A DNA stretch of 64,000 nt from Streptomyces sp. NBC_01197 (GTDB lineage Bacteria > Actinomycetota > Actinomycetes > Streptomycetales > Streptomycetaceae): contig NZ_CP108569.1 of the NCBI RefSeq assembly GCF_036010505.1, positions 2,978,001 to 3,042,000 of the forward strand, read 5' to 3'. The notes under the pieces are model-generated. The model made no database searches and had not been told where the DNA came from. It saw only the letters and a list, made by a program, of their open reading frames with translations. Below are positions 45,933-57,212 of this stretch, piece by piece. Made by a program: the position numbers and the translations under genes. The stretch's first letter is position 1; each line of letters opens with the position of its first letter.

Positions 45933-46480
45933 GCCTCCCCCTCCTGCCCGGCCTGTTGGGCGGCTTCGAGTTTGTCCGCCGCCTTGCGTGCGGCGGCGAT
46001 CTCCTTGGGCTCTTCGGCCGCCGGGTCGAGCGCGGGGGGCGCCGGCACGGTCCACATCCAGTCGCGGAGTTTGTCGCGCTCGTGAGTGAGTTCGTGGATG
46101 TCCGTCTCGGCGTACTCGAACTCCGGGGACCAGAACAGCGCGTCGAAAGGGCACACCTCGATGCAGATACCGCAGTACATGCAGAGCGCGAAGTCGATCG
46201 CGAAACGGTCGAGGACGTTGCGGCTCCGCTCGCGTCCGCCCGGCGCGGCCGCCGGGAGCGTCTCCTTGTGGGAGTCGATGTAGATGCACCAGTCGGGGCA
46301 CTCGCGGGCGCAGAGCATGCAGACGGTGCAGTTCTCCTCGAACAGCCCGATGACGCCGCGGGAGCGGGGCGGGAGTTCGGGCTGGACGTCCGGGTACTGC
46401 GCGGTGACCGTCTTCTTCGTCATCGTGCGGAGCGTCACGGCCAGGCCCTTGGCCAGACCGGAACCGGGAACGGGAGGCAT
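45929..46480 (-). CDS. nuoI: NADH-quinone oxidoreductase subunit I (two [4Fe-4S] clusters)
   Basis: Ferredoxin-like subunit carrying clusters N6a and N6b between the peripheral arm and NuoB. The product is 183 aa. Two complete CxxCxxCxxxCP motifs are seen: Cys51/54/57/61 and Cys100/103/106/110. A C-terminal Ala/Glu-rich helix follows. ATG 46480 overlaps the nuoH stop by one base. Cysteine conservation argues that the subunit is functional. Confidence 0.94.
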   Translation of the reverse strand: MPPVPGSGLAKGLAVTLRTMTKKTVTAQYPDVQPELPPRSRGVIGLFEENCTVCMLCARECPDWCIYIDSHKETLPAAAPGGRERSRNVLDRFAIDFALCMYCGICIEVCPFDALFWSPEFEYAETDIHELTHERDKLRDWMWTVPAPPALDPAAEEPKEIAAARKAADKLEAAQQAGQEGEA

Positions 46481-47448
46481 CAGCCGATCGCCACCTTCAC
46501 AATGCCGGTGAGCGCGATCTGCGCGAGAGCCAGCGGGATGAGTACGGTCCAGGCCAGCTTCTGGAGCTGGTCCTCCCGGAGCCGCGGATAGGTCACACGG
46601 AGCCAGATCACGCCGAAGGCCAGGACGGCCGTCTTGAGGAGCATCCAGACCCAGCCGAGCCCGTCGCTGCCCCAGGGGCCGTGCCAGCCGCCGAGGAAGA
46701 GCACCGCGGTGAGACCGCAGAGGATGACGATGCCCGCGTACTCGGAGAGCAGGAAGAGCGCGAAGCGCAGCCCCGTGTACTCGGTGTAGGCGCCGAAGAT
46801 GATCTCCGAGTCGGCGACGGGCATGTCGAAGGGCGGACGCTGGAGTTCGGCCAGCCCCGCCGTGAAGAAGACCAGGCCGCCGACGATCTGCCACGGGATC
46901 CACCACCAGGCGAACGCGTCCAGGATGCCGGGCAGGGAGACCGTTCCGGCCGCCATCGCGACGGAGGCAGCGGCGAGCAGCATCGGCAGTTCGTACGCGA
47001 GGAGCTGCGCGGCGGTGCGGATTCCGCCGAGGAGCGAGAACTTGTTGGCCGACGCCCAGCCCGCCATGAGCGAGCCGAGAACACCGACGCCCATGACGGC
47101 AAGTACGAAGAAGATCCCCGCGTCGACGACCTGGCCGACCGCGCCTTCGCCCGGTCCGACCGGAATGACCAGCAGGACAAGCAGGTACGGGAGCAGGGCG
47201 ACGGCGGGGGCGAGTTGGAAGATCCGCCGGTCGGCATCCGCCGGGACGACGTCTTCCTTCTGCGCGAACTTCACCCCGTCCGCGACGAGCTGGGCCCAGC
47301 CGTGGAATCCGCCCGCGTACATGGGGCCGAGACGGCCCTGCATATGGGCCATGACCTTGTGCTCGGCCTGGCCCACGAGCAGCGGGAGGACGAGGAAGGC
47401 GACAAAGACGACGACCAGCCGGATGGCGACGTCGAGTACGTCGTTCAC
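46480..47448 (-). CDS. nuoH: NADH-quinone oxidoreductase subunit H
   Basis: Membrane subunit forming the quinone chamber with NuoB and NuoD. The product is 322 aa with eight TM helices. Family segments present are [71 protein letters not shown], and [33 protein letters not shown]. Its ATG overlaps the nuoC stop by 4 nt (ATGA). In a 14-gene operon nuoD-G would lie between nuoC and nuoH; they are absent here. Confidence 0.95.
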   Translation of the reverse strand: MNDVLDVAIRLVVVFVAFLVLPLLVGQAEHKVMAHMQGRLGPMYAGGFHGWAQLVADGVKFAQKEDVVPADADRRIFQLAPAVALLPYLLVLLVIPVGPGEGAVGQVVDAGIFFVLAVMGVGVLGSLMAGWASANKFSLLGGIRTAAQLLAYELPMLLAAASVAMAAGTVSLPGILDAFAWWWIPWQIVGGLVFFTAGLAELQRPPFDMPVADSEIIFGAYTEYTGLRFALFLLSEYAGIVILCGLTAVLFLGGWHGPWGSDGLGWVWMLLKTAVLAFGVIWLRVTYPRLREDQLQKLAWTVLIPLALAQIALTGIVKVAIG

Positions 47449-48646
47449 GCGGTATCGCCTCCGGCGGGGGTGTCGGGGTGGGGTTCGGTTTCGGGTCGGC
47501 GCCCGGGACCGGTTTCGGACTCGGGCGCGGTTTCGGGCTGGGACTCGGGCTCGGGCTCGGGTGCGGTTTCAGGCTGGGGCTCGGGCTCGGGCTCGGGCGC
47601 GCGCTCAGGTGCCTTGTCGTCGGTGGGCCCGTCCTCCGTGGGCGGATCCTGCTGCGGCTCGAAGGCCGGGCGGGCGTTGCGCCACGGCGCGTCGTCGCTG
47701 CCCGCCGGGGGTGTGGTCTCCGCCGCCCGCTGGGATGTGGACCCCTCGGACACACTCCGGCTCCGCCGCGGACCGGCCGGTCTGCGCCCGGCGGGCGTCC
47801 TCCCAGCAGGAGCTCCCGGAGACGAAGCCGGGGCCTCCGCGCTCGCCGGTGCCGTTCCCTCAGCGGGGGCCGTTCCCTCAGCCGGGGCCTGGGCCTGGGC
47901 AGCCGAGGCCTGGCCCCGGGTCCGGGGGGTCTCCTCCTCCCCCGCCGTGGCCGGTGACTGGCTTGTGGAGCCCTCGTTCACACTGCGGGCGCGCCGGGCC
48001 GGGCGGTCGCCCGCCGCGCGTGCGGCGCGTGCCGGGCGGGCCGGGGCCGGGGGGAGCTGGCCCTTCTGCGGGCCCCACTCGTTCGGGTCGGGGACGCCGG
48101 GCGGCAGCATCTGGCGGCGCTTCGCACCCCCGGCCCCCGCTCCGTGACCGGCCGTGGACTCTCCCGGCTCCTTCGCGCCCGGCCATGCCTTCACGACGCG
48201 GGCCGCGAGGACGAAGTCCTTGCGCAGCGGGTGGCCTTCGAAGCCCTCGGGCAGCAGGAGCGGCACCAGGTGCGGATGGTCGGTGAAGGCGACGCCGAAC
48301 ATCTCGTGCGTCTCGCGTTCGTGCCAGCTCGCGCCCGCGTAGATCCCGACGGCGGACGGCAGGACCGGTGCGGTGTGCGGGACCGTGGTGCGTACGAGCA
48401 GGCGGCGCACCGTACGGCCTTCGAGTGCCACGACGTGGGCGCAGACCCGGAAGCCGGTGTCCGGTTCGTCGACGGCGGACAGCCAGTCGAAGTACGTGCA
48501 GCCGAGCCGGTCCCTGGCCGTCTCCAGGGCGCCGAGCCAGGAGGCGGCCGGTATGTCGACGGTGAGCAGGTCGTAGCTGTGCCCGGCGGTGGCTTCCTCG
48601 CCGAAGAGTTCGGTGACGGCTTCGGGGAGCCGGTCGTACGGGTGCG

Positions 48647-48650
<4 letters not shown>
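47445..48650 (-). CDS. nuoC: NADH-quinone oxidoreductase subunit C with long disordered C-terminal tail
   Basis: 30-kDa subunit of the complex I connecting module. Residues 1-155 form the normal domain, with the signature [40 protein letters not shown] (109-147). Residues 156-401 are a long Pro/Ala/Glu-rich tail containing two related R-S-V-x-E-G-S-T-S-Q blocks and an EPEPEPQPE repeat run, encoded by repetitive DNA. There is no NuoD sequence in the tail. GTG 48650 overlaps the nuoB stop (GTGA). Confidence 0.9.
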
Positions 48651-49287
<637 letters not shown>

Positions 49288-49297
<10 letters not shown>

Positions 49298-49641
49298 TCG
49301 AGGACGCCCTTCTTCCATGCGTAGAGCAGTCCCACGGCCAGGAAACCGAGGAAGATGAACATCTCCACCAGCGTCGCCGCCCCGTATCCGTCGGCCGCGA
49401 AGACCGTCGCCCACGGGAAGAGGAAGATCGAGTCCACCGCGAAGATCACGTAGAGGAAGCCGTAGACGTAGTAGCGGACCTGGGTGTGCGCCCACCCTTC
49501 GCCGACGGGGTCGACGCCGCACTCGTACGTCAGCAGCTTCTCGGGGGTCGGCACCACGGGCCGCAGCAGCCGTCCGGCACCGAAGGCCACGGCGACGAAG
49601 AGCACGCCGACGACCGCGATGACACCGACGACCGAGTACAT
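49288..49641 (-). CDS. nuoA: NADH-quinone oxidoreductase subunit A
   Basis: Three-TM subunit of the quinone-site region, 117 aa from ATG 49641 ([20 protein letters not shown]). Family segments are [41 protein letters not shown] and [30 protein letters not shown] lies 9 nt before the ATG. The frame is open to GTG 49782, which would add 47 residues containing a duplicated GQTGHA unit; normal length favours ATG 49641, but the longer form is possible. First gene of the operon. Confidence 0.88.
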
Positions 49642-49860
49642 GTGGAAGTACTCCGAGTAGCCCGAGTGGCCCGAGCTCTCAGCGCGAGCCGCGTAATCCG
49701 CGTGGCCCGTCTGGCCCGCGTGGCCCGTCTGGCTCGCGGCGAGAACCGCTCGGCCCGCCGCGGCAACGGTCGGTCCCGGCACGTCCGGCCCTCGCTCCCT
49801 GCGCCCTTTTCGTCGCCTCGTCCGTCACATTCGCCACGTTCGACGATCCGTACGCACGGG

Positions 49861-49888
49861 AGTCTAGGCCCTGATAAACACTTGGTAA
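49861..49888 (-). promoter_or_regulatory. Candidate nuoA promoter
   Basis: On the minus strand, TTACCA (49883-49888), 16-nt spacer, and TAGACT (49861-49866). The predicted start is near 49854, about 70 nt before GTG 49782 and 210 nt before ATG 49641, so it does not settle the nuoA start. Confidence 0.5.
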
Positions 49889-49934
49889 GCAGCCGGATCC
49901 GGCACAGCGTCCGGCACGGGGCCCGCCGCATGGT

Positions 49935-49948
49935 GGGGTTATCCCTAC
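49935..49948 (+). promoter_or_regulatory. Shared kinase-promoter motif, copy 1
   Basis: GGGGTTATCCCTAC lies 59 nt upstream of histidine kinase 1. Its reverse complement, GTAGGGATAACCCC, matches the motif upstream of histidine kinase 2 (51330-51343) with one difference. Candidate operator of the linked response regulator. Confidence 0.5.
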
Positions 49949-50006
49949 ATTCATCCCACCCAGCCGCCCCATGGCATCCGCCCCGGGGGCCCGGCACTCT
50001 TGGCGC

Positions 50007-51176
50007 ATGACCGCGATCAACTCCCGTCGGCTCGACTCCGACCGGCCACCGCCCGCGCGCTTCGCGTTCGACCGGTTCACCTGGAAGGAGATCGCCCATC
50101 TCCTGACGAACCTGCCGGCTGCGATCGTCGGCTTTGTTTACGTGCTGTTCATGATTGCCCTGGGCGGCGGCCTGGCGGTCACCGTGGTGGGCCTGCCGCT
50201 GCTCGCGCTCGGACTGCTCGGGGCGCGGCAGCTCGGCCGGGTGGAGCGGGCCCGTACGCGGGCGCTGCTGGGCGTCCGGGTGGAGGAGCCGAGCCCGCTG
50301 TTCGTCAAGCGCGGTGGCAGCTTCTTCACCAGGCTGTGGATGAGCCTCAAGGACCCGGTGGGCTGGCGGACGATGCTGTACGGATTCATCCGTCTGCCGT
50401 GGGGCGTGCTGACGTTCTCCCTGGTCCTGACCAGTCTGTTCGTGCTCTGGCCGGTGCTGCCGTTCATCGCGCGCGGTCTGGCCAACGCCGACCGGGCCAT
50501 GGTCCGCGGGCTCCTCTCCCCCTCCGACGAGCTGGAGCGCCGGATCGCCGAGCTGGAGACGGACCGCGGGGTGGTCGTGGACACTGCCGCGGCGGATCTG
50601 CGCCGCATCGAACGGGATCTGCACGACGGGGCACAGGCCCGGCTGGTGGCGCTCGCCATGGGGCTCGGCCTGGCCAAGGAGAAGCTTTTGGAGGACCCGG
50701 ACGCGGCGGCCGTGATGGTCGGCGAGGCGCACGGCGAGGTCAAACTGGCGCTGCAGGAGCTGCGTGACCTGGCCCGCGGTATCCACCCGGCCGTCCTGAC
50801 CGACCGCGGGCTGGACGCGGCGCTCTCCTCGATCGCCTCGCGGTGCACGGCCCCGGTCCGGGTGCATGTCGATCTGGCGGAGCGGCCGGCCGAGGCGATC
50901 GAGGGCATCGCGTACTTCACGGTCTCGGAACTCCTGCAGAACGTCAGCAAGCACGCCCAGGCGCGCTCCGCTTCGGTGGAGGTGTGGCGCGCGGCCGACC
51001 GGCTGCTGATCCGGGTCGAGGACAACGGGCGCGGCGGGGCGCGGCTCGACGGCGGTACGGGCATGGCGGGGCTCGCCGACCGGCTGGGTGCGGTGGACGG
51101 CCTCTTCGTACTGGACTCACCGGCCGGCGGACCGACCACGGTGACGGCGGAGCTGCCCTGGCGCGACCGCGGCTGA
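50007..51176 (+). CDS. Sensor histidine kinase (HisKA_3 type), paralogue 1
   Basis: The product is 389 aa. The N-terminal sensor region has hydrophobic segments at about residues 38-72 and 130-155. The dimerisation/phosphoacceptor motif is RRIERDLHDGAQARLVALAMGLG, with His206. The HATPase has the N-box ELLQNVSKHAQARS, a DNGRGG G1 box and a C-terminal SPAGGPTTVTAELPW. This is the NarL/LuxR-partner class. ATG 50007 is used; GTG 49971 is upstream. A paralogue follows with a 102-bp identical segment; the response regulator at 53075 is the likely partner. Confidence 0.9.
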   Translation: MTAINSRRLDSDRPPPARFAFDRFTWKEIAHLLTNLPAAIVGFVYVLFMIALGGGLAVTVVGLPLLALGLLGARQLGRVERARTRALLGVRVEEPSPLFVKRGGSFFTRLWMSLKDPVGWRTMLYGFIRLPWGVLTFSLVLTSLFVLWPVLPFIARGLANADRAMVRGLLSPSDELERRIAELETDRGVVVDTAAADLRRIERDLHDGAQARLVALAMGLGLAKEKLLEDPDAAAVMVGEAHGEVKLALQELRDLARGIHPAVLTDRGLDAALSSIASRCTAPVRVHVDLAERPAEAIEGIAYFTVSELLQNVSKHAQARSASVEVWRAADRLLIRVEDNGRGGARLDGGTGMAGLADRLGAVDGLFVLDSPAGGPTTVTAELPWRDRG

Positions 51177-51516
51177 CGCGGGGACGGAGCGCCGCCGGAC
51201 GGGGCACTGTCTGACCGGGCACTGTCCGACGGGGCATGGGCCGAGAAGGCGTGGCCCTGAGGGGCGGTGTCCGAAGGGGCGCGGCCTGAAGCGGTACGGC
51301 TTGACCGGGGCACTGTCTTCACCCCGGGGGTAGGGAAAACCCCCGGTCGAAGACGGTGCCCCTCCTCATGGTCGGCGGCGGTCCGGGGCGGGAGCATGGA
51401 CACAGGCAGCCGGCCAATCACCGACGCCGGCACAGATACCAACACCAACACCGGCACAGACACCGGCTCCAACACCAACATCAACACCGAGAAGACGAAG
51501 AGAAACGGACACCGCC
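51177..51516. promoter_or_regulatory. Spacer between the two kinase genes, 340 nt
   Basis: The spacer contains degenerate direct repeats of GGGCACTGTC (around 51203-51230 and 51308) and a large inverted repeat at 51307-51362, in whose centre lies GTAGGGAAAACCCC. No open frame is supported. A promoter for kinase 2 is likely within it. Confidence 0.5.
51307..51362. promoter_or_regulatory. Large inverted repeat with shared kinase-promoter motif, copy 2
   Basis: Arms of about 24 nt beginning GGGGCACTGTCTTC (51307-51320) and ending GAAGACGGTGCCCC (51349-51362), paired with few mismatches. The apex carries GTAGGGAAAACCCC (51330-51343), nearly identical to the motif upstream of kinase 1. It could be a terminator of kinase 1, an operator for kinase 2, or both. 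Confidence 0.6.
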
Positions 51517-52851
51517 ATGGCCACGGATCACGGCATCACCACCCGGGACCACCGCGTGCCAGCGGTGCTGCGTGCGCCGTTCGAGGGCCGTACCTGGCGT
51601 GAGTTCGGATATCTGCTGCTCTCACTGCCTATCAGCATCGTGCTCTTCACCGTCGGGATCACGATGTTCTCGCTGAGCGCGGGCCTGCTGGTGACCTTCG
51701 TCGGCATCCCGCTGCTCGCCGTGGGTCTGACCATGTGCCGGGGCTTCGGGGTGATGGAGCGGGCCAGGGCACGGGCGCTGCTCCGGGTCGACATCGCGGA
51801 CCCCGCGCCGGTCCGGGGCAGGACCGGCGGCATGATGTCGTGGGCGGGCGCCGTCCTGAAGAGCGGGGCGTCCTGGCGGCACCTGCTGTACTCACTGGTG
51901 CACTTCCCGTGGGCGGTCTTCGCCTTCGTGGTGTCGGTGGTCCTGTGGACGTTCGCCTGGTCGATGCTGACGTACCCGCTGTGGCAGTGGGTCTTCCCGG
52001 CCTACACGAACACGAGCGGCATCCAGCTGTACGGCGACGCGACGCACAGCGTCTACCTCGACAGCCCCTTCGAGATCACCCTGACCGCCCTCAGCGGTCT
52101 GGCCTTCGTCCTCGCCACCCCCTGGGTGATCCGCGGACTGGCCGGGGTCGACCGGATGATGGTGCTCGGGCTGCTCGGCCCGTCGCGCCTGGACACCCGG
52201 GTCACCGAGCTGGAGTCGGACCGCGGGGTGGTCGTGGACACTGCCGCGGCGGATCTGCGCCGCATCGAACGGGATCTGCACGACGGGGCACAGGCCCGGC
52301 TGGTGGCGCTCGCCATGGACCTCGGTCTGGCGAAGGAGAAGCTGACGGCGGACCCGGAGGCGGCGGCCCGGATGGTCGACGAGGCGCACGGCGAGGTCAA
52401 GATAGCGCTGCAGGAGCTGCGCGATCTGGCCCGCGGTATCCACCCGGCCGTCCTGACCGACCGCGGGCTCGACGCGGCACTCTCCTCGGTCGCCTCGCGG
52501 TGCACGGTGCCGGTGCAGGTGGAGGTGGACCTGCCGGCCAGGCCGGCTGCGGCCATCGAGGGCATCGCGTACTTCACCGTCTCGGAGCTCCTCCAGAACA
52601 TCAGCAAGCACTCCCGGGCCACCCGCGCGAGCGTGGACGTCTGGCGGGTGGACAACCGCATCATGCTCCAGGTGACCGACAACGGCCGGGGCGGCGCCGC
52701 CGGGCCCGGGGGTGACCTCGCCGCTGGTGCGGGTGGCGGCGGTCTGGCGGGGCTCGCGGAGCGGCTCGACGCGGTCGACGGGCTGCTGGTCGTGGACTCG
52801 CCGGCCGGAGGCCCGACGACCGTCACCGCCGAACTGCCCTGGCGCGACTGA
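51517..52851 (+). CDS. Sensor histidine kinase (HisKA_3 type), paralogue 2
   Basis: The product is 444 aa. The sensor region has membrane segments near residues 31-73, 128-153 and 187-208, with an extra extracellular-looking segment (about 155-185) absent from paralogue 1. Phosphoacceptor His255 is in RRIERDLHDGAQARLVALAMDLG; the N-box is ELLQNISKHSRATRA, then DNGRGG, a Gly-rich lid (GPGGDLAAGAGGGGLAGLAERL) and a C-terminal TVTAELPW. It differs from paralogue 1 mainly in the sensor half, suggesting different signals feeding one regulator. Confidence 0.9.
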   Translation: MATDHGITTRDHRVPAVLRAPFEGRTWREFGYLLLSLPISIVLFTVGITMFSLSAGLLVTFVGIPLLAVGLTMCRGFGVMERARARALLRVDIADPAPVRGRTGGMMSWAGAVLKSGASWRHLLYSLVHFPWAVFAFVVSVVLWTFAWSMLTYPLWQWVFPAYTNTSGIQLYGDATHSVYLDSPFEITLTALSGLAFVLATPWVIRGLAGVDRMMVLGLLGPSRLDTRVTELESDRGVVVDTAAADLRRIERDLHDGAQARLVALAMDLGLAKEKLTADPEAAARMVDEAHGEVKIALQELRDLARGIHPAVLTDRGLDAALSSVASRCTVPVQVEVDLPARPAAAIEGIAYFTVSELLQNISKHSRATRASVDVWRVDNRIMLQVTDNGRGGAAGPGGDLAAGAGGGGLAGLAERLDAVDGLLVVDSPAGGPTTVTAELPWRD

Positions 52852-53074
52852 ACCCGCCTCTACGCGACTGACCCACCCGTGTTGAACGCACCCCTACTGA
52901 ACGCACCGCGCCTGAACCCCTACGCGGCCGACCCGCTCCCCCGCTACCGCCGCGTCCGACAGCCCGCGACCCCGCCCCCGCCCGATAGTCCGAGCTCCCG
53001 CCCGTTCGGCCCCCGATGCTGGGATGCTGGTGTGCGCAGGCAGGAACTTTTACCAAGTGGGGGGCTTCAGCGTC

Positions 53075-53746
53075 GTGGAGGACAGAGTGCGAGTGGTCAT
53101 CGCCGAGGATTCAGTGCTGCTGCGGGAGGGCCTGACCCGGTTGTTGACGGACCTCGGTCACGACGTCGTCGCCGGTGTCGGGGACGCGGAAGCACTGATC
53201 AAGACGGTCGGGGACCTGGCGGCGCAGGAGGCGCTGCCGGATGTGGTGGTCGCGGACGTACGGATGCCGCCCACCCACACCGACGAGGGGGTCCGGGCGG
53301 CCGTACGGCTCCGCAAGGAGTACCCGGGAATCGGGGTGCTGGTCCTGTCGCAGTACGTGGAGGAGCAGTACGCCACCGAGCTGCTGGCCGGATCGAGCCG
53401 GGGCGTCGGCTACCTGCTGAAGGACCGGGTCGCCGAGGTCCGGGAGTTCGTGGACGCCGTGGTGCGGGTGGCGCAGGGCGGGACGGCCCTCGACCCCGAG
53501 GTCGTGGCGCAGCTGCTGGGCCGCAGCCGCAAGCAGGACGTGCTGGCCGGGCTGACTCCGCGCGAGCGCGAGGTGCTGGGGCTGATGGCCGAGGGCCGTA
53601 CGAACTCGGCGGTGGCGAGGCAGTTGGTGGTCAGCGACGGGGCGGTGGAGAAGCACGTCAGCAATATCTTCCTGAAGCTCGGGCTCTCCCCGAGTGACGG
53701 GGATCACCGTCGGGTGCTCGCCGTGCTGACCTATCTGAACTCGTAA
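53075..53746 (+). CDS. Response regulator, NarL/LuxR type
   Basis: The product is 223 aa. Receiver domain: acidic pair Glu11-Asp12 (VIAEDS), phosphoacceptor Asp61 (VVVADVRMP), Ser in VLVLSQY and Lys in YLLKDRV. The C-terminal LuxR helix-turn-helix is [45 protein letters not shown]. Start is between GTG 53075 and GTG 53087; the second has GGAGG at 5 nt, while the first gives the N-terminus I recall for homologues. Immediately downstream of the two kinases, it is their probable partner. Confidence 0.9.
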   Translation: MEDRVRVVIAEDSVLLREGLTRLLTDLGHDVVAGVGDAEALIKTVGDLAAQEALPDVVVADVRMPPTHTDEGVRAAVRLRKEYPGIGVLVLSQYVEEQYATELLAGSSRGVGYLLKDRVAEVREFVDAVVRVAQGGTALDPEVVAQLLGRSRKQDVLAGLTPREREVLGLMAEGRTNSAVARQLVVSDGAVEKHVSNIFLKLGLSPSDGDHRRVLAVLTYLNS

Positions 53747-53750
53747 TTAC

Positions 53751-53802
53751 CTGACACCCTGTCAGATAGCGAGGTCGGGGCCGTATCACGGGAGCGGCCC
53801 CG
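53751..53802 (+). terminator. Tandem inverted repeats downstream of the response regulator
   Basis: CTGACA-CCC-TGTCAG (53751-53765) is followed by GGGGCCG (about 53776-53782) / CGGCCCC (about 53795-53801). Together they begin just after the stop codon and probably end the kinase/regulator transcript; the first palindrome could also be a protein-binding site. Confidence 0.5.
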
Positions 53803-53945
53803 GGCAGGTCCTAGATCCAAAGGATGAGCACCCAGCGCAAGCGTCTGATGACACCGAAGGGCCGGAGGGGCGGTTCCAATGGCATTAAATCCGGGCAATT
53901 CGATGTCCCAAAAAGGCGTCCACCCTATGAGCCTTCCAGGGAAGG

Positions 53946-53968
53946 CCACCCTTACCGTCGTAGGGTGG
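53946..53968. promoter_or_regulatory. Inverted repeat upstream of korA
   Basis: CCACCCT (53946-53952) / AGGGTGG (53962-53968), about 60 nt before the korA GTG, includes a -10-like TAGGGT. Either an operator or part of the korAB promoter; no clear -35 is seen. Confidence 0.35.
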
Positions 53969-54029
53969 GGTCCGGTGTGCCCGGGCAGCCGGGCGCATCC
54001 GAGCAGCCGCCCGAGGGAGGTCCAGTTCA

Positions 54030-56031
54030 GTGACCAGCCAGGTCAGTAGCCCAGCCGAGCAGGCCGACGGATCCGATGAGGCCGTTGTCGGGGAACAACG
54101 CGCCTTTCTGATCGACAGCGATGCCTCCGGCCTGATGGACAAACAGGGCAGCGCCGAAGAAGGCAGCGCCGAAGAGGGCAGCGGCGCCAAGGAGGTACGC
54201 CGGCTGAGCCGGGTGATCATCCGGTTCGCGGGGGATTCGGGTGACGGGATGCAGCTGACGGGAGACCGGTTCACTTCGGAGACCGCGTCCTTCGGGAACG
54301 ACCTCTCGACGCTGCCGAACTTCCCCGCTGAGATCCGCGCGCCCGCAGGCACCCTGCCCGGGGTCTCCTCGTTCCAGTTGCACTTCGCCGACCACGACAT
54401 CCTCACCCCCGGGGACGCGCCCAACGTCCTCGTAGCGATGAACCCCGCCGCGCTCAAGGCGAACATCGCCGACGTACCACGCGGTGCGGACATCATCGTG
54501 AACACCGACGAGTTCACGAAGCGGCCGATGGCGAAGGTCGGCTACCTGACCTCGCCCCTTGACGACGGGTCCCTGGAGGCCTACCAGGTCCACCCGGTGC
54601 CGCTGACGACGCTGACGATCGAGGCGCTCAAGGAGTTCGGGCTCTCCCGCAAGGAGGCCGAGCGCAGCAAGAACATGTTCGCGCTGGGGCTGCTGTCGTG
54701 GATGTACCACCGGCCCACCGAGAACACGGAGCAGTTCCTGCGGGCGAAGTTCGCGAAGAAGCCGCAGATCGCGGAGGCGAACGTCGCCGCGTTCCGGGCC
54801 GGCTGGAACTTCGGTGAGACGACGGAGGACTTCGCCGTCTCGTACGAGGTCGAGCCGGCCGCCACCGCGTTCCCGGCCGGGACCTACCGCAACATCAGCG
54901 GAAACCTGGCCCTGTCCTATGGGCTGGTCGCCGCGGGCCGGCAGGCGGACCTGCCCCTGTATCTCGGCTCGTACCCGATCACTCCGGCATCCGACATCCT
55001 GCACGAACTGTCCAAGCACAAGAACTTCGGCGTGCGGACCTTCCAGGCCGAGGACGAGATCGCCGCGATCGGCGCGGCCCTGGGCGCCTCCTTCGGCGGG
55101 TCCCTCGGGGTGACCACCACGTCGGGCCCCGGCGTGGCGCTCAAGTCCGAGACCATCGGGCTGGCCGTCTCACTGGAACTGCCCCTGCTGGTCATCGCGA
55201 TCCAGCGCGGCGGCCCCTCCACCGGCCTGCCCACCAAGACCGAACAGGCCGACCTCCTGCAGGCCATGTTCGGCCGCAACGGCGAAGCTCCCGTCCCGGT
55301 CATCGCACCGAAAACCCCCGCGGACTGCTTCGACGCCGCTCTGGACGCCGCCCGGATCGCCGTGACGTACCGGACGCCGGTCTTCCTGCTCTCCGACGGC
55401 TACCTCGCCAACGGCTCCGAGCCCTGGCGCGTCCCCGAGGCCGGCGAACTGCCCGACCTGCGGGTGCAGTTCGCGACGGCGCCCAACCATCAGCTCGCCG
55501 ACGGCACCGATGTGTTCTGGCCGTACCAGCGCGACGCGCAGACCCTGGCCCGCCCCTGGGCGGTGCCCGGCACACCCGGGCTCGAACACCGTATCGGCGG
55601 GATCGAGAAGCAGGACGGCACCGGGAACATCTCCTACGACCCCGCCAACCACGACTTCATGGTCCGCACCCGCCAGGCCAAGGTCGACGGCATCCAGATC
55701 CCGGACCTGCACGTCGACGACCCGGACGGGGCGCGCACCCTGGTCCTCGGCTGGGGTTCGACGTACGGGCCGATCACCGCGGCGGTACGCCGGCTGCGCA
55801 CGGACGGCATCCCGATCGCGCAGACCCATCTGCGCCACGTCAACCCCTTCCCCGCCAACCTCGGCGAGATCCTGAAGGGTTACGAGAAAATCGTGATCCC
55901 GGAGATGAACCTCGGCCAGCTCGCCCTCCTCATCCGGGCGAAATACCTCGTGGACGCCGTCTCCTACAACCAGGTCAACGGCATGCCGTTCAAGGCGGAA
56001 CAGCTCGCGACGGCACTCAAGGAGGCCATCG

Positions 56032-56039
<8 letters not shown>
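54030..56039 (+). CDS. korA: 2-oxoacid:ferredoxin oxidoreductase, alpha (gamma-alpha fused) subunit
   Basis: Large subunit of a CoA-dependent 2-oxoacid (probably 2-oxoglutarate) ferredoxin oxidoreductase. The product is 669 aa. After a ~55-residue variable N-terminus, the gamma domain reads VIIRFAGDSGDGMQLTGDRFTSETA and continues to about residue 240. The alpha domain begins RNISGNLALSYGLVAAGRQADLPLYLGSYPITPASDILHEL, with FQAEDEIAAIGAALGASFGGSLGVTTTSGPG. GTG start, with GGGAGG 9-10 nt upstream. It overlaps korB by 8 nt. Confidence 0.92.
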
Positions 56040-57093
<1,054 letters not shown>

Positions 57094-57182
57094 ATGCGTG
57101 TTGAGTGCGGATGCGTACGGGCTGAGTACCGGCTGAGTACGGATTGAGAAGTACGGATCAGGCGTCGACGGACGCCGCGCCG

Positions 57183-57212
57183 GGCCCGGTTCTGCTGCGT
57201 CAGGACCGGGCC
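57183..57212. terminator. Hairpin between korB and the HxlR gene
   Basis: GGCCCGGT (57183-57190) / ACCGGGCC (57205-57212), 8-bp stem and 14-nt loop. It lies between convergent genes and overlaps the stop codon of the HxlR gene. Confidence 0.5.

Larger units (their letters stand above)
49642..50006. promoter_or_regulatory. Divergent region nuoA / histidine kinase 1
   Basis: This 365-nt stretch contains a perfect 18-bp direct repeat (49698-49715 and 49716-49733), a minus-strand promoter candidate at 49861-49888 (TTACCA, 16 nt, TAGACT) for nuoA, and the motif GGGGTTATCCCTAC (49935-49948) upstream of the kinase gene. Nothing else is recognised. Confidence 0.55.

Noticed and set aside
47448..48185. 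NuoC tail considered as a NuoCD fusion
   Set aside because: No 49-kDa subunit motifs are present; composition is Pro/Glu/Ala low complexity.
53824..54033. Possible 69-aa protein starting MSTQRKRLMTPKGRRGG upstream of korA
   Set aside because: No convincing Shine-Dalgarno, weak codon bias, and it overlaps the korA promoter/leader; no family recognised.
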